A stretch of 64,000 nucleotides of DNA from Zygnema cylindricum (lineage: Eukaryota; Streptophyta; Zygnematophyceae; Zygnematales; Zygnemataceae). Positions 43,430-53,395 of the stretch are shown here, piece by piece. Location of the stretch: positions 1 through 64,000 of the forward strand of contig JBBHKE010003315.1 of the NCBI GenBank assembly GCA_037447655.1, written 5' to 3'. A model generated the notes under the pieces. That model searched no databases, was not told the DNA's origin, and worked only from the letters and a program-made list of their open reading frames with translations. How positions within the stretch are numbered: position 1 is the first letter of the stretch; each line of letters opens with the position of its first letter. Position numbers and translations under genes: made by a program.

Positions 43430-44847
43430 CTAGTCAATCTTTAATTTCAAACCACACTTCTCCCTGCAAAAAATTAGCTTAGGGGAAGGCACAGGTTTGG
43501 TCATCATATCTGCTACCATCTCACTATCTGGTCTGTACTCTAAACTGATTATTTTGTTTTCTACTTTCTCTCTAACAAAGCTGAGTCTGATGTCCATGTG
43601 TTTGGCTTTAAAATGGTGTTTAGGATTGGCAGAAATAGCGATTGCTGCCTGATTATCACAAAATATTTTCTGCACACCACTCTTAAGGTGACCAAGCTCA
43701 CCAAGCAAAGACTTGACCCACATCAATTCTTTTACAGCAGAGCAAGAGGCCATATACTCAGCCTCCATGGTGGACTGAGCAATAACCTTTTGCTGTTTGC
43801 TACTCCAACAGCAAGCCCCATCACCCACATATAATACATATCCAGAAGTACATCTCCTCATCGGAGCATCACCATAACTGGCATCACTCCAAGTAGTGAT
43901 GTCAGTATTCTCCCCACCCAAATGCAACCATAGATCTCTAGTTCCTACCAAGTATCTAAGGACTCTCTTAGCTGCCTCCCAATCCTTCTTAGTGGGAGCA
44001 TTTAGACTTCTACTCAGCACTCCTACAGCTGCAGCTAAATCCGGCCGGGTACAATTCATAAAATAGATTAGACTTCCCACTACTTGCCTGTAAGGAATAG
44101 TCTGCATGAACTTCTGTTCATCAGGAGATAATTCCTCGTCTAAGACTATGACTCCTTCTTCCTCACTCCCCTCACTTCCCTTCTTCAATTCCATTGGAGT
44201 TGTACAACTATTAGCTTTATCCATTTGAAATTTTTCAAGCATGTTCCCTATTGCTTCCTTTTGAGTCAATCTTATAATTTTTCTTTTTCGGTCTCTCTCT
44301 ACTTGAATTCCCAAAATATATTTTGCTTCCCCCATATCCTTCATTTCAAATCTCCCCTTAAGATCGGTTTTCAGTTTATTAATTTTTTCCATTGATTTAC
44401 TTAAAACAAGCAAATCATCAACATAAATTGCAATAAATATAAAACCTTCCTCATCTTCGAAAACATAGATTGAGTGATCTGAGCTGATCCGAATATATCC
44501 TAGACCGGTAAGAAACTCATCAAGCTTCTTATTCCACTGTCGAGGCGCCTGTTTCAAACCATAAAGAGATTTAATCAGCCGGCATACCTTACTCTCCTCT
44601 CCTTCTTCCACAAACCCTTCGGGTTGTCGCATGAAGATCTCCTCTTCTAATTCTCCATGCAAAAAGGCTGTTTTTATGTCCATCTGGTGAACTTCCATGT
44701 CTTCCGCCGCTGCTAAACTGAGAAGTATGCGGACGGAGGGAAATCTGACCACCGGGGCAAAGGTTTCCTCGTAGTCAATTCCTTCCTTTTGTGTAAATCC
44801 CTTTGCCACTAATCTGGCCTTGTAGCGCTCGATTGTGTTATCTGGGT
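43430..44847 (-). CDS. A1 reverse transcriptase-RNase H, frame 2
   Basis: Second part of the A1 polyprotein, in a different frame from the first because of a 34-bp deletion at about 44848. RT runs from VAKGFTQKEGIDYEETFAPV through the first Asp (VHQMDIKTAFLHGELEEEIF), LYGLKQAPRQWNKKL and the catalytic box IAIYVDDLLVLSKS to YILGIQVERDRKRK. RNase H has WSDASYGDAPMRRCTSGYVL, STMEAEYMASCSAVKELMWV and CDNQAAIAISANPKHHFKAK, and ends DMMTKPVPSPKLIFCREKCG. All catalytic residues visible here are intact. As it stands it lacks the RT N-terminal block (residues for KSIGCKWVFKL), so the copy is probably not autonomous. Confidence 0.9.
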
Positions 44848-47748
44848 TCAGTTTCGGTTAGGTGGACAGTCCACCAGCTCCCAAGTATCGGCTGCCATGA
44901 TTGAAGCCATCTCCTCATTGATGGCTGTCTTCCACCGGTTTCTTTCTGGACAAGTCATCGCCTCTCGATAAGTTTGAGGTTCATCTTGATGAGATAGTTT
45001 AGTTACCTTGTTATTAACCTGTTTTTCTTGCAGTCTTTTGCTACTTCTCCTCCCTCCCTCAAAATCTGAGGCCGGAATAGATGGTTCTCGTGGATTCTTT
45101 CGAACAAACTCGGCTTCTCCCCTATCCCTTGATTCCGAATCAATTTCCACCACGTCTTCCGCTTCGAGTAGAGTTGTCACTGGAGTTTCCACAGCCGAGT
45201 CCTTTTCGGTCTGATTTGTTCCTGCAAGAATGTCATCGTCTCTAAAACCTGGATAGTTAGGAAGCTCAAAGTCATCAGAATTTTCTGACTCAAATCTGAT
45301 TTTTACTGACTTTGTATATTTGAAGGGATCCACAGACTTTCCTTCATCCATAACTACTAGATGCTTTACTAAGATTATATCTTCTCTTTTTAGATCATAA
45401 ACTCTATATCCTTTAACATCCTCATCATATCCTAATAAGTATCCCGGTTTTCCTTTAGGATCTAGCTTCCAATTGGACCGATCAGTATCTAGACTGAATA
45501 CTTGACTGCCGAAAACCTTTAAATGAGATAAGTCTGGTTTCCGGCCTGTCCATCTCTCATAAGGTGTTTGATCTTTTATAGCTGAAGTAAGAACTCTATT
45601 TTTGAGGTAATTAGCACAGTTCATTGCTTCTGCCCAAAACCTTTTTCCTATCTTCTTATCCGACAACATACTTCTAGCACTATCACTTAGTGTTCTATTT
45701 AACCTTTCAGCTACCCCATTCTGTTCAGGATTTTCTGGCACTGTCTTTTGGTGTTGAACCCCATCTTCCCTCAAAAAATCCTCAAACTGGTTAGAAGTAT
45801 ACTCTCCACCATTGTCACTCCTTACTCTCTTGATTGGAGTTTCATGGAGTTTTTCGCTCCATGCTTTATATTGTCTAAAACAGTCCTCAGCTTCTGACTT
45901 GTTTTTCAAAAAATATACTCGGGAATACCGAGACCAATCATCAGTTATAGTCATCATAAATCTCTTCCCCCCCGGTGAGGGCACTCTAGCCGGTCCCCAA
46001 ATATCTGTGTGTACTAGATCTAGAAGTTTTTCTCCCTTGTAGGTGGCTGTTTTTGGAAAGGGTAATCTGTGTGCTTTACCTTGAGCACACCCACTACAAT
46101 CACTTATATCATCACTCTCACTGAACTGAATCCCTTCCACCACTCCCATCTTTTTCATCTCTCTTAACTTATCTAGATTCACATGCCCAAGCCTCTTATG
46201 CCACATCATAATATCATGAACACCAGCATAATAAAGTTTCTTCGTTTCATTACTTAAGATCAGCCTAAACATCCCATGGCTACCTTTCTCAGCAATGAAA
46301 TAGACATCCTCCTCAAAACTAGCAGTAAAGACTCCTTCCCTAGTGCTAGTGAAAAAACCCTTATCATCTAATACTGATGTAGAGATAAGGTTTTTGTTCA
46401 GCTCCGGAATAAACAATACATCGGAGAATGTTAATATGGATGTCTTTCCTTCTACTAACACTTTCAGATCTACCGATCCTACAAGAGTAGTGGTGACTAT
46501 CCTCCCATCCCCGTACTCTATCTCTACGGTGGGAATCTTTCTTATCTTAGTGAACAGGTGTCTATCCTTACACATGTGCATTGAGGCACCTGAATCTATA
46601 ATCCAGCCTGCTTCACCTTTCAATCCACCGTAAGCACATTTCTGCCTTCGTGGAATTTCAACCTCAGTTTTCGCCTCCAACTCCTCATCCAAAAGGAGCT
46701 CATCGTCCTCGTCCTCCGCCTCAAGTACCTGTGTGACAAGGGCCTTTTTCTTTCCTCTCGGGGTACCACCGGTCTGCCCCTCCTTTAACCGAAGCTCGGT
46801 TAGCTTGGTGCACTCTGCCATATAGTGCCCTGGTTTCTTACAAAAATGACATAAACCTTTGGGAGCCCTTGGTTCGAACTCGCCAACCTGTTTTTTCTGC
46901 TCCCTACCCCCATAGTTTCCGACTGGTTTCCGAGAATCCTTGTTCCTCCAATCGGTCGCTGTTGCCAAGGCTTGGCCACTCTTTCCTCCCCTTCGGATCT
47001 CAATCGTATTCTCTCGAACGAGAATCATCCCTACCACTGAGTTCCATATCCACCTTGAGTCCGGCAAGTCCTGCACACGGTTGACTATGTTCTCGAACTC
47101 ATCAGGTAACTTCATTAGTAAACAGTTAACTTTTTCTTTTTCACTAAAAACTTTACCCGCACTCTCTAGCTCCATGAAGAGTGTAGCAAGCTCATTGCAA
47201 AAATCCAACATATTTCCCCCTTTGTATACATACTCCTTAACTTTCTGATCAGCCAACTGTTGTTGCTGAATCGTACCACTTCGGTACATCTCTATGAGAG
47301 CCATCCAAAGATCGGATGCCCTCTCTACCTGCAAATGAGGACATGCAAGTCCTTGAGTGAGATGGCGTAGGATGAAGTGCTTTGCCGCCATATTGTTGAA
47401 GTCCCAGGTTTCAGTATCATTCTCCTCGTTCCTCGGAATAGGTGACATGAATGCTAAACCAGTTGCTATTGGTGTGGTCGCCTCCTTCTCCTTTCCTTTG
47501 TCCACCACCTCTCCTTCCTTTGTTTCCTCCGTTGAAGGTGAATCCTCTTTCCTGGTGAATCTGCTTCCTCCAAACCCTGGAGGAATTCCAAGACTTGATG
47601 GACGCCCCAATCGTCCACTCACTATCCCCCAAAACCTTTTTTCGCATAGAGCTCCTATCATCATACTTTCCCAGTATATGAAGCCAGTTCCATTAAAGAT
47701 TGGTACCCTAGAGGGTGGGCCCATAACCTGAAACTCTGAGACCTCCAT
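44848..47748 (-). CDS. A1 Gag-protease-integrase, frame 1 (966 codons)
   Basis: The start codon (47746-47748) lies inside the LTR: MEVSEF, then PBS-coded QVMGPPSRVP. Copia Gag fills residues 1-290. The CCHC knuckle CHFCKKPGHYMAEC is at about 297-310. Protease active site WIIDSGASMHM is near residue 380. The GAG-pre-integrase block MMWHKRLGHVNLDKLREM is followed by zinc-finger remnant and integrase core with HTDIWGP (about 578), RSDNGGEY (about 640) and E in GVAERLNRT, in D-D-35-E spacing. The integrase C-terminal region has YLLGYDEDVKGYRVYDLKRE. The frame reaches the RT start (MAADTWELVDCPPNRN) and then meets TGA because of the deletion. Confidence 0.92.
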   Translation of the reverse strand: MEVSEFQVMGPPSRVPIFNGTGFIYWESMMIGALCEKRFWGIVSGRLGRPSSLGIPPGFGGSRFTRKEDSPSTEETKEGEVVDKGKEKEATTPIATGLAFMSPIPRNEENDTETWDFNNMAAKHFILRHLTQGLACPHLQVERASDLWMALIEMYRSGTIQQQQLADQKVKEYVYKGGNMLDFCNELATLFMELESAGKVFSEKEKVNCLLMKLPDEFENIVNRVQDLPDSRWIWNSVVGMILVRENTIEIRRGGKSGQALATATDWRNKDSRKPVGNYGGREQKKQVGEFEPRAPKGLCHFCKKPGHYMAECTKLTELRLKEGQTGGTPRGKKKALVTQVLEAEDEDDELLLDEELEAKTEVEIPRRQKCAYGGLKGEAGWIIDSGASMHMCKDRHLFTKIRKIPTVEIEYGDGRIVTTTLVGSVDLKVLVEGKTSILTFSDVLFIPELNKNLISTSVLDDKGFFTSTREGVFTASFEEDVYFIAEKGSHGMFRLILSNETKKLYYAGVHDIMMWHKRLGHVNLDKLREMKKMGVVEGIQFSESDDISDCSGCAQGKAHRLPFPKTATYKGEKLLDLVHTDIWGPARVPSPGGKRFMMTITDDWSRYSRVYFLKNKSEAEDCFRQYKAWSEKLHETPIKRVRSDNGGEYTSNQFEDFLREDGVQHQKTVPENPEQNGVAERLNRTLSDSARSMLSDKKIGKRFWAEAMNCANYLKNRVLTSAIKDQTPYERWTGRKPDLSHLKVFGSQVFSLDTDRSNWKLDPKGKPGYLLGYDEDVKGYRVYDLKREDIILVKHLVVMDEGKSVDPFKYTKSVKIRFESENSDDFELPNYPGFRDDDILAGTNQTEKDSAVETPVTTLLEAEDVVEIDSESRDRGEAEFVRKNPREPSIPASDFEGGRRSSKRLQEKQVNNKVTKLSHQDEPQTYREAMTCPERNRWKTAINEEMASIMAADTWELVDCPPNRN
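47714..47728 (-). promoter_or_regulatory. Primer binding site of A1
   Basis: On the minus strand GGTTATGGGCCCACC follows LTR end TTTCA directly: 15 bases complementary to the initiator tRNA-Met anticodon arm. The equivalent in A1N-b (42271-42285) has one change (GGTTATAGGCCCACC). Confidence 0.75.
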
Positions 47749-50005
47749 AAGTCCTCAGAGTGGACAGCTTCCAAGAAGCCTCTAGGATAATCCTGACCCC
47801 TTTGTGTTTAAGCAAAAATAACTGCCACCCTGGCAGACAAAAACTCTGAACAACTTCACCCCTGTGAAGACAAGACTCCCCTGAGTCGATAGCAAAAAGA
47901 ATCTCTGAATTTGCTCCCCTGAGCAGTAAGTTATGGAGGGTCAAAGTTGACCTTTTGTACAGAAGCTCTCTGGGAGAGGGGGTCCTATCTTCTAATTTTT
48001 CTAAGTCCTATCTCTCTCACAGACTCTATCTACTGATGTACGGAACCAATCAGAATTGAGTTCCGTACGTAAAAGTACAGCTGCCGGTGTACTTTATGTA
48101 CGGACATTGTACGACATGGCCAAAATGTCGACATATGTCAAATCCGGATTCGGTGCCATAATCTCTGGAGATTCCACACTCCAACGGAATTTCGCCACGC
48201 GTCATCCGATGTGGCGATGGCCACAAACCGCCGAAATCTTCCTCCGCGATCTCGGCGCTAATCCCGGCCGTCCGATTAAATTCGGCTTTAATCGTGGCCG
48301 TAATAAATACAAGCGCGGTATTTGTTTCATTTACGAAACAAATGCGCGGTACTGATTTATGTCCGTACCGTAAATTGTACATTATATATTACTGGATCTA
48401 TGTATCCCGTAAAAATTACAGTTAAATGGTTTATCGCACGTGTAAATATTTAAATAACTATCAAACTATATAGTATGTAACACTACCGCTAGACTTAACG
48501 GCTAAGGCTACCCGCTAATTCCTGATTGCCGGCCGGCAGGGTCAAGGATCAAATCCTGCCGCCGGCACATACATTTTAATTAAATAAATAAACTCTAATG
48601 TAAAATTCCCGTAAACCTCAGGGTAGCCAAGGTAGCCATGGCTCTAGCTTCCTCTCCAATTTCTCAGTGACTGCGACAAGTTTGAGAGTTGGAGAGAGAA
48701 GTTAGAGGTAGACTGCCTCGACTTCTATATTTCTTTTCAGACCTAGAAAATACTAATAAAACCATTAGTTTCTACAGATATAAACCCAAATGACTGACCC
48801 CTTGACAATCACAACCCCAATATAGCTTCACCCTTGTGAAATAACACTTTCTGTGTGCTCAGTTCCACCACAGTATGCAAAGTTAGAATATGAGATTTGA
48901 ACACATTCACCAACTCTAACTATCCCTTAGAAATGCAGCCACCCTGGCAAGCAAAAACTCTGACCGACTATACCCCTGTGTAGCGTGGACTCCCTTGAGT
49001 CTGCAGCAACAAGAATCACTGAAATTGGTCAACTGAGTTGATAGTTATGGCTGGCCAAAGTTTACCATTTATATAAGGTGCTCTCTAGGAGAGGTAGCTA
49101 CCTACCAGAAAATATTCTAAGTCCTCAAACCCCTCTCTAAGCCCCCTAGTACTAAAGTACGAACAAATGACAAGACTATAAAGTACATAAAGGTACAGGT
49201 TCCGGTGTACCTTTTGTACGACCATCGTACGACATGGCCAAAAGCTAGCGTTTTTATTCGTACTCGTTTTTTTAATTCCCAAAATTCGTGCTATCAAATA
49301 TTATCTCTCCACGTGGCTATAGGTCATGCCATGTCTAAAAAACGGTACCGTACCAAAAAGTACAAGTGTCAGAGTACTTTTTGTACGTACAATGTACGAA
49401 AATCGCCATAGTGCGACATTTGTCACTTCCGGATTTGTTTTCTGCCGTTCCGAAAATCCGTAAGCCCAATGATATTGTCACATGTCATCCGGAGTGGCGG
49501 CGTCTGCAAACTGCCAAATTTTCATTTCCGCGATGTTGGCGCTAACCACGGCCGTCTGATTTACATCGTCATTTAAAACGGACCGTCGAAATAAATGTCC
49601 GTACCATTTATTTCGTCCGGTACTAAAAGTACAATTGTTTCTATGCCCCATATACCGTAATCCACTTAAATGGATAACCCTACCTGTAACTATATAAATA
49701 TCTATCAAACCCTATATGTCCTTGCACTAATCTTAGGCTAAATGGACAAAGCTAACGACTGCGGTATGTTTGATGGCCGGTAGGTACCAGGATCAATTCC
49801 TGGGTCTGTCAAATATCTTTTTTAGTAAACATATCAATTATCTACTATTGTCTATCTGGAGAGCTTAGGCAGCCATGGCTCTAGCTCCCTCTCCAGCCTT
49901 TAGTGATAATAACAAGTGAGGGGCTTGGAGAAAGAGGTTAGAGGCAGACTGCCTCTGCTACTTTTCTATCCTAAAACAGACCTAGAAAATACATAAATAT
50001 CAACA

Positions 50006-51220
50006 AAATCTTCATGCGGCAGCTACAGGGTTTTGTAGAGGAAAGAGAGTAGAGCAAAGTCTGCAGGCTCACAAAGTCTTTATATGGACTGCAGCAGGCT
50101 CCCAGACAATGGAACAAGAAACTATATGAGTTTCTCTTCGGTCTGGAATATATTAAGATCAGTTCTGACCATTCTATTTATATGTTTTAGGATGAGAATG
50201 GTGTGATTTTTATTGCAATTTATGTGGATGATTTGCAGGTGTTAAGTAAGTCTATGGAAAAGATCAATAAGCTAAAGAAAGATCTTAGGAGCAGATTTGA
50301 CATGAATGATTTAGGGAAGGCTAAATATATTTTGGGAATTCAAATGGAAAGAGATAGGGGGAAGAGGATAATCAGACTTACTCAGAAAAAAGCTATTGGA
50401 AATATACTTGAGAAGTTTTAGATGGAAAAGGCAAACAGTTGTACCACTCCCATTGACTTGAAGAAAGTAAGTCATGGGAGTGTAGAAAGAGGAGTGATGA
50501 TACTAGATGATCAGATGAGTCCAGAAAAAAGACAGTTTATGAAGTCTATTCCATACAAACAGGTTATAGGAAGCTTGATTTACTTCATGAATTGTACTAG
50601 ATCGGACATAGCAGCAGCAGTTCCAGTCCTCAGTAGGAGTCTTAATGATCCTAGGAAGAGAGACTGGGAGGCAGCCAAGAGAGTCATGAGATACTTGGTG
50701 GGAACCAGAGATTTATGGTAACACTTGGGAGGGGAGCACATTGACATCACTACTTGGAGTGATGCGAGTTACGGGGATGCACCTATAAGAAGATGCACTT
50801 CTGGGTATCTGTTCTATGTGGGGGAAGGTGCTTCTTGCAGGAGTAGCAAGCAACAAAAGGTGGTTGCTCAGTCCACTATGGAGGTTAAGTACATGTCCTC
50901 TTGTTCTGCTTTGAAAGAGATGATGTGGGTCAAGTCTTTATTGCAAGAAATGGGGTATATGAAAAAGGGAGTGCATGAACTGTTTTGTGATAATCACGCT
51001 GCAATTGCAATTGGAGCCAATCTAAAACATCATTTTAAGGCTAAGCATTTGGATATAAGATTGAATTTCGTGAGAGAAAGGGTTGAAAACAAAATTGTGA
51101 ATTTGGTGTATAGGGGTGATGGGAAATGGTGGCTGATATGATGACAAAACTTGTGCCCTATCCCAAGTTAAAATACTGTAGAGAAAAGTGTGGGTTAAAA
51201 GAGACACTAAAATTAGACTA
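50006..51220 (+). pseudogene. A2-b copia RT-RNase H, 3' part
   Basis: Begins mid-RT at KIFMRQLQGFVEE-like sequence, then LYGLQQAPRQWNKKL with breaks. From 50203 it has IFIAIYVDDLQVLSKSMEKI and YILGIQMERDRGKRI, with a TAG at 50419. RNase H follows: WSDASYGDAPIRRCTSGYLF, STMEVKYMSSCSALKE (the key Glu region altered) and CDNHAAIAIGANLKHHFKAK. The 5' half of the element is missing, removed where A1N-b adjoins. Confidence 0.88.
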
Positions 51221-51234
51221 GAAAATAAGGGGAG

Positions 51235-52230
51235 TGTTAAAATCACTAAATTTAGGGGAGGTATTTTGTAGGTCTTAATTGATTAAAATAGCTAAAAGAA
51301 AAGCGTAGGCAGCCTGCCTCCACCTTCTCTCTCTAGCCCCCATACTTATTGTAGTCACTGAACGAGATAGAGGGTGGTGGAGCCATGGCTGCCTCAGCTC
51401 CATAGGCAGGACTAAAGAGTGACCTAAGTCACTCTCAACAAAAAGGTTAAGTCTGCCAGGACTCGAACCTTCGACCGGCAGAGCGAGGCGAAGCCGTCAA
51501 CTCTTACGGTCTGCCGTAGTAGTCTGTTAAGATACATAATGTTTGATAGCTATTTCAACATTAGCAAGATCATTAATTTGTTCAACGGAATAATAAATTA
51601 AAGACATAGAAACTAGTTCAGTTTTAGTGCATAAGAAACAAATGTACCGGACATTTGTTATTTTGGACGGCGAAGATTAAAAGCCGGTTTGGATCCAACG
51701 GTCCGCATCATCGCCGCGATCCCGCAATAGCCACCTTGGGGGTTTCGGACGTGACATGAACTGTCGACACGTGGCAAGATATTATTGGGAAGCGAAAATC
51801 TCAGGGAGCGCGAGGACAAGTCTGGAAGAGACAGACGTCCACTCCATGGCCTTATCGTACATAAGCCGTACAGAAAGTACATCGCCCCTAGTACCTTTTT
51901 GTACTGTACAGTCATCAAATTGGTTCGTACATTAGTAGATAGGGGTTGTGAAAAGGGTTTACGACTTAGAGGATTGAGGAGATAGCCGCAACTCTCCCAA
52001 CAAGCTTGTATAAATATTGGCATCTTCGCCACTTGATAATTAATTGCCTGGTTAGGCAATTTCCGTGATTCTTTTTGCTGTGGACTCAAGGGAATCCAGA
52101 CTGCACAGGGGTGCAGTCAGATTGTCTATTTGTTTGCTTGGGTAGCACTGATCCTAATTGAAAGAGGGCTAGCCAAAAGCTATCCAAAGGATTCTTGAAT
52201 TCAGTGATCCATTGAGGGACAAAGAATTGC
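51235..52230 (+). mobile_element. A2-b copia 3' LTR
   Basis: TGTTAAAATCACTAAATTTA to GACAAAGAATTGCA, preceded by the polypurine tract GAAAATAAGGGGAG (51221-51234). It is homologous to the A2-a LTRs but diverged. It carries the antisense tRNA-like block (GACTCGAACCTTCGACC) near 51460-51478. Confidence 0.87.
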
Positions 52231-52744
52231 ACGATAACTATCGGCGATTGTTCTACGATTCATACCATACATTTGTAGAGTTAATTACATTGCAAAGAAC
52301 TCGAGTTCATCCGTTAAACAGGGCATAGAACAGATTGACAAATGTGGCATGCCACTCTAGATACAATGAAAAATATAATACAGTATGTCATAAAGCACTA
52401 TTATATAGGGAAGTGCATGTTTTTCCACTTATTGCTGATAAGGAATTTTTTGGTCTCGAAGTGATATATTAGGACCACTCACCGTTTGGTAACCGAAAAG
52501 TATTAGTATGAATTTTCTCGCAATAAGTGTTTTACCTCAATAAGTTTTTTACGTATATACAACACTATTTAAAACGTCTAAGCCTTGAAATATTCTCAAT
52601 GCATATAGAAAGTACAAGACTAAAAATCAACATTATTCATTAGGAGATGAAGGTTTTAATGGTTTCCCTTCAAAGAGGAAAAACCTTGGTCAATCTTTGT
52701 CTCGGTCTTGCACGTGGAATACCCATTTTAATCTATCTGTTTCC
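52231..52744. other. Unassigned sequence
   Basis: AT-rich sequence between a copia LTR and a minisatellite. I see no gene, RNA or repeat boundary in it. Confidence 0.5.
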
Positions 52745-53235
52745 GTCTTTTCCTCCTGCACAACACGACAACTCCTACTTCCCGCAGCCGTGTACCTCCG
52801 GATCTCCTCTATTCCATTTTTCCTCCTGCACTACACAACAGCTCCTACTTCCCGTAGCCATGTACCTCCGGATGACCTCTATTTCGTCTTTTCCTCCTAC
52901 ACTACACGACAACTCCTACTTCCCGTAGCCGTGTACCTCGTGATCTCCTCTATTTTGTCTTTTCCTCCTGCACTACAAGACAGCTCCTACTTCCTATAGT
53001 CATGTACCTCCGGATGACCTCTATTTTGTCTTTTCCTCTTGCACTACGTGACAACTCTTACTTCCTGTAGCCGTCTACCTTGAGATCTCCTATATTCCGT
53101 CTTTTCCTCCTGCACTACACGACAGCTCCTACTTCCCGTAGCCATGTACCTCCGGATGACCTCTATTTCGTCTTTTCCTCTTGCACTAGGCGACAACTCC
53201 TACTTCCCGTAGCCGTGTACCTCCGGATCTGGCCC
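52745..53235. repeat. 71-bp minisatellite with 142-bp higher-order units
   Basis: Seven units of 70-71 bp, each with TTTTCCTC(C/T)TGCACTA..CGACA, CTCCTACTTCCCGTAGCC and GTGTACCTCCGGAT-type blocks. Units alternate between two types: GCCGTGTACC...GATCTCC (units 1, 3, 5, 7) and GCCATGTACC...GATGACC (units 2, 4, 6). The real repeating unit is therefore a 142-bp dimer. The unit length is not a multiple of three and the open frames shift between copies, so it is not coding. Confidence 0.95.
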
Positions 53236-53364
53236 GCGGCCGCTGCCAACAACACGCACATTGGCGAAACCACAGGTGTTACCCCCTAATGCAATCACTA
53301 GCTCCCCCGCCCTCCCCATGAAACGCTTGATTCCCTATCCCCCCATATATCGAGTTCCAAAAAT

Positions 53365-53392
53365 TATACGCACAAACACGCACACACACACA
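53365..53392. repeat. CA dinucleotide-rich run
   Basis: Short ACGCACAAACACGCACACACACACA-like run ending three bases before a copia LTR start. Confidence 0.85.
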
Positions 53393-53395
53393 TAT

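Larger units (their letters stand above)
42369..48776 (-). mobile_element. Young copia element A1 with target duplication GATAT
   Basis: A 6408-bp element on the minus strand. Its 5' LTR is 47729-48776 and its 3' LTR 42369-43416, each 1048 bp; I saw one difference (CTCCGGAG against CTCTGGAG). GATAT lies at 42364-42368 and 48777-48781. The PBS is at 47714-47728 and the polypurine tract at 43417-43429 (inverted). Gag-pol covers 47748-43430 with one 34-bp deletion in RT. Its near-identical LTRs make it the most recent insertion in the window. Confidence 0.96.
39489..50005 (-). mobile_element. Non-autonomous copia A1N-b, minus, split by A1
   Basis: 3' LTR 39489-40423 (truncated on its left side by the A2-a junction), gag-type region 40437-42302, 5' LTR 42286-42368 plus 48777-50005. 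The A1 element 42369-48776 inserted into the 5' LTR with target duplication GATAT. The right end TATCAACA at 50005 adjoins A2-b pol at the word AAATCTTCATGCGG, showing that A1N-b itself had inserted in a copia RT gene. Confidence 0.85.

Noticed and set aside
52647-53289. Repeat proteins in three frames over the minisatellite
   Set aside because: The 71-bp unit is not a multiple of three, so each frame loses the repeat register; not a conserved coding sequence.
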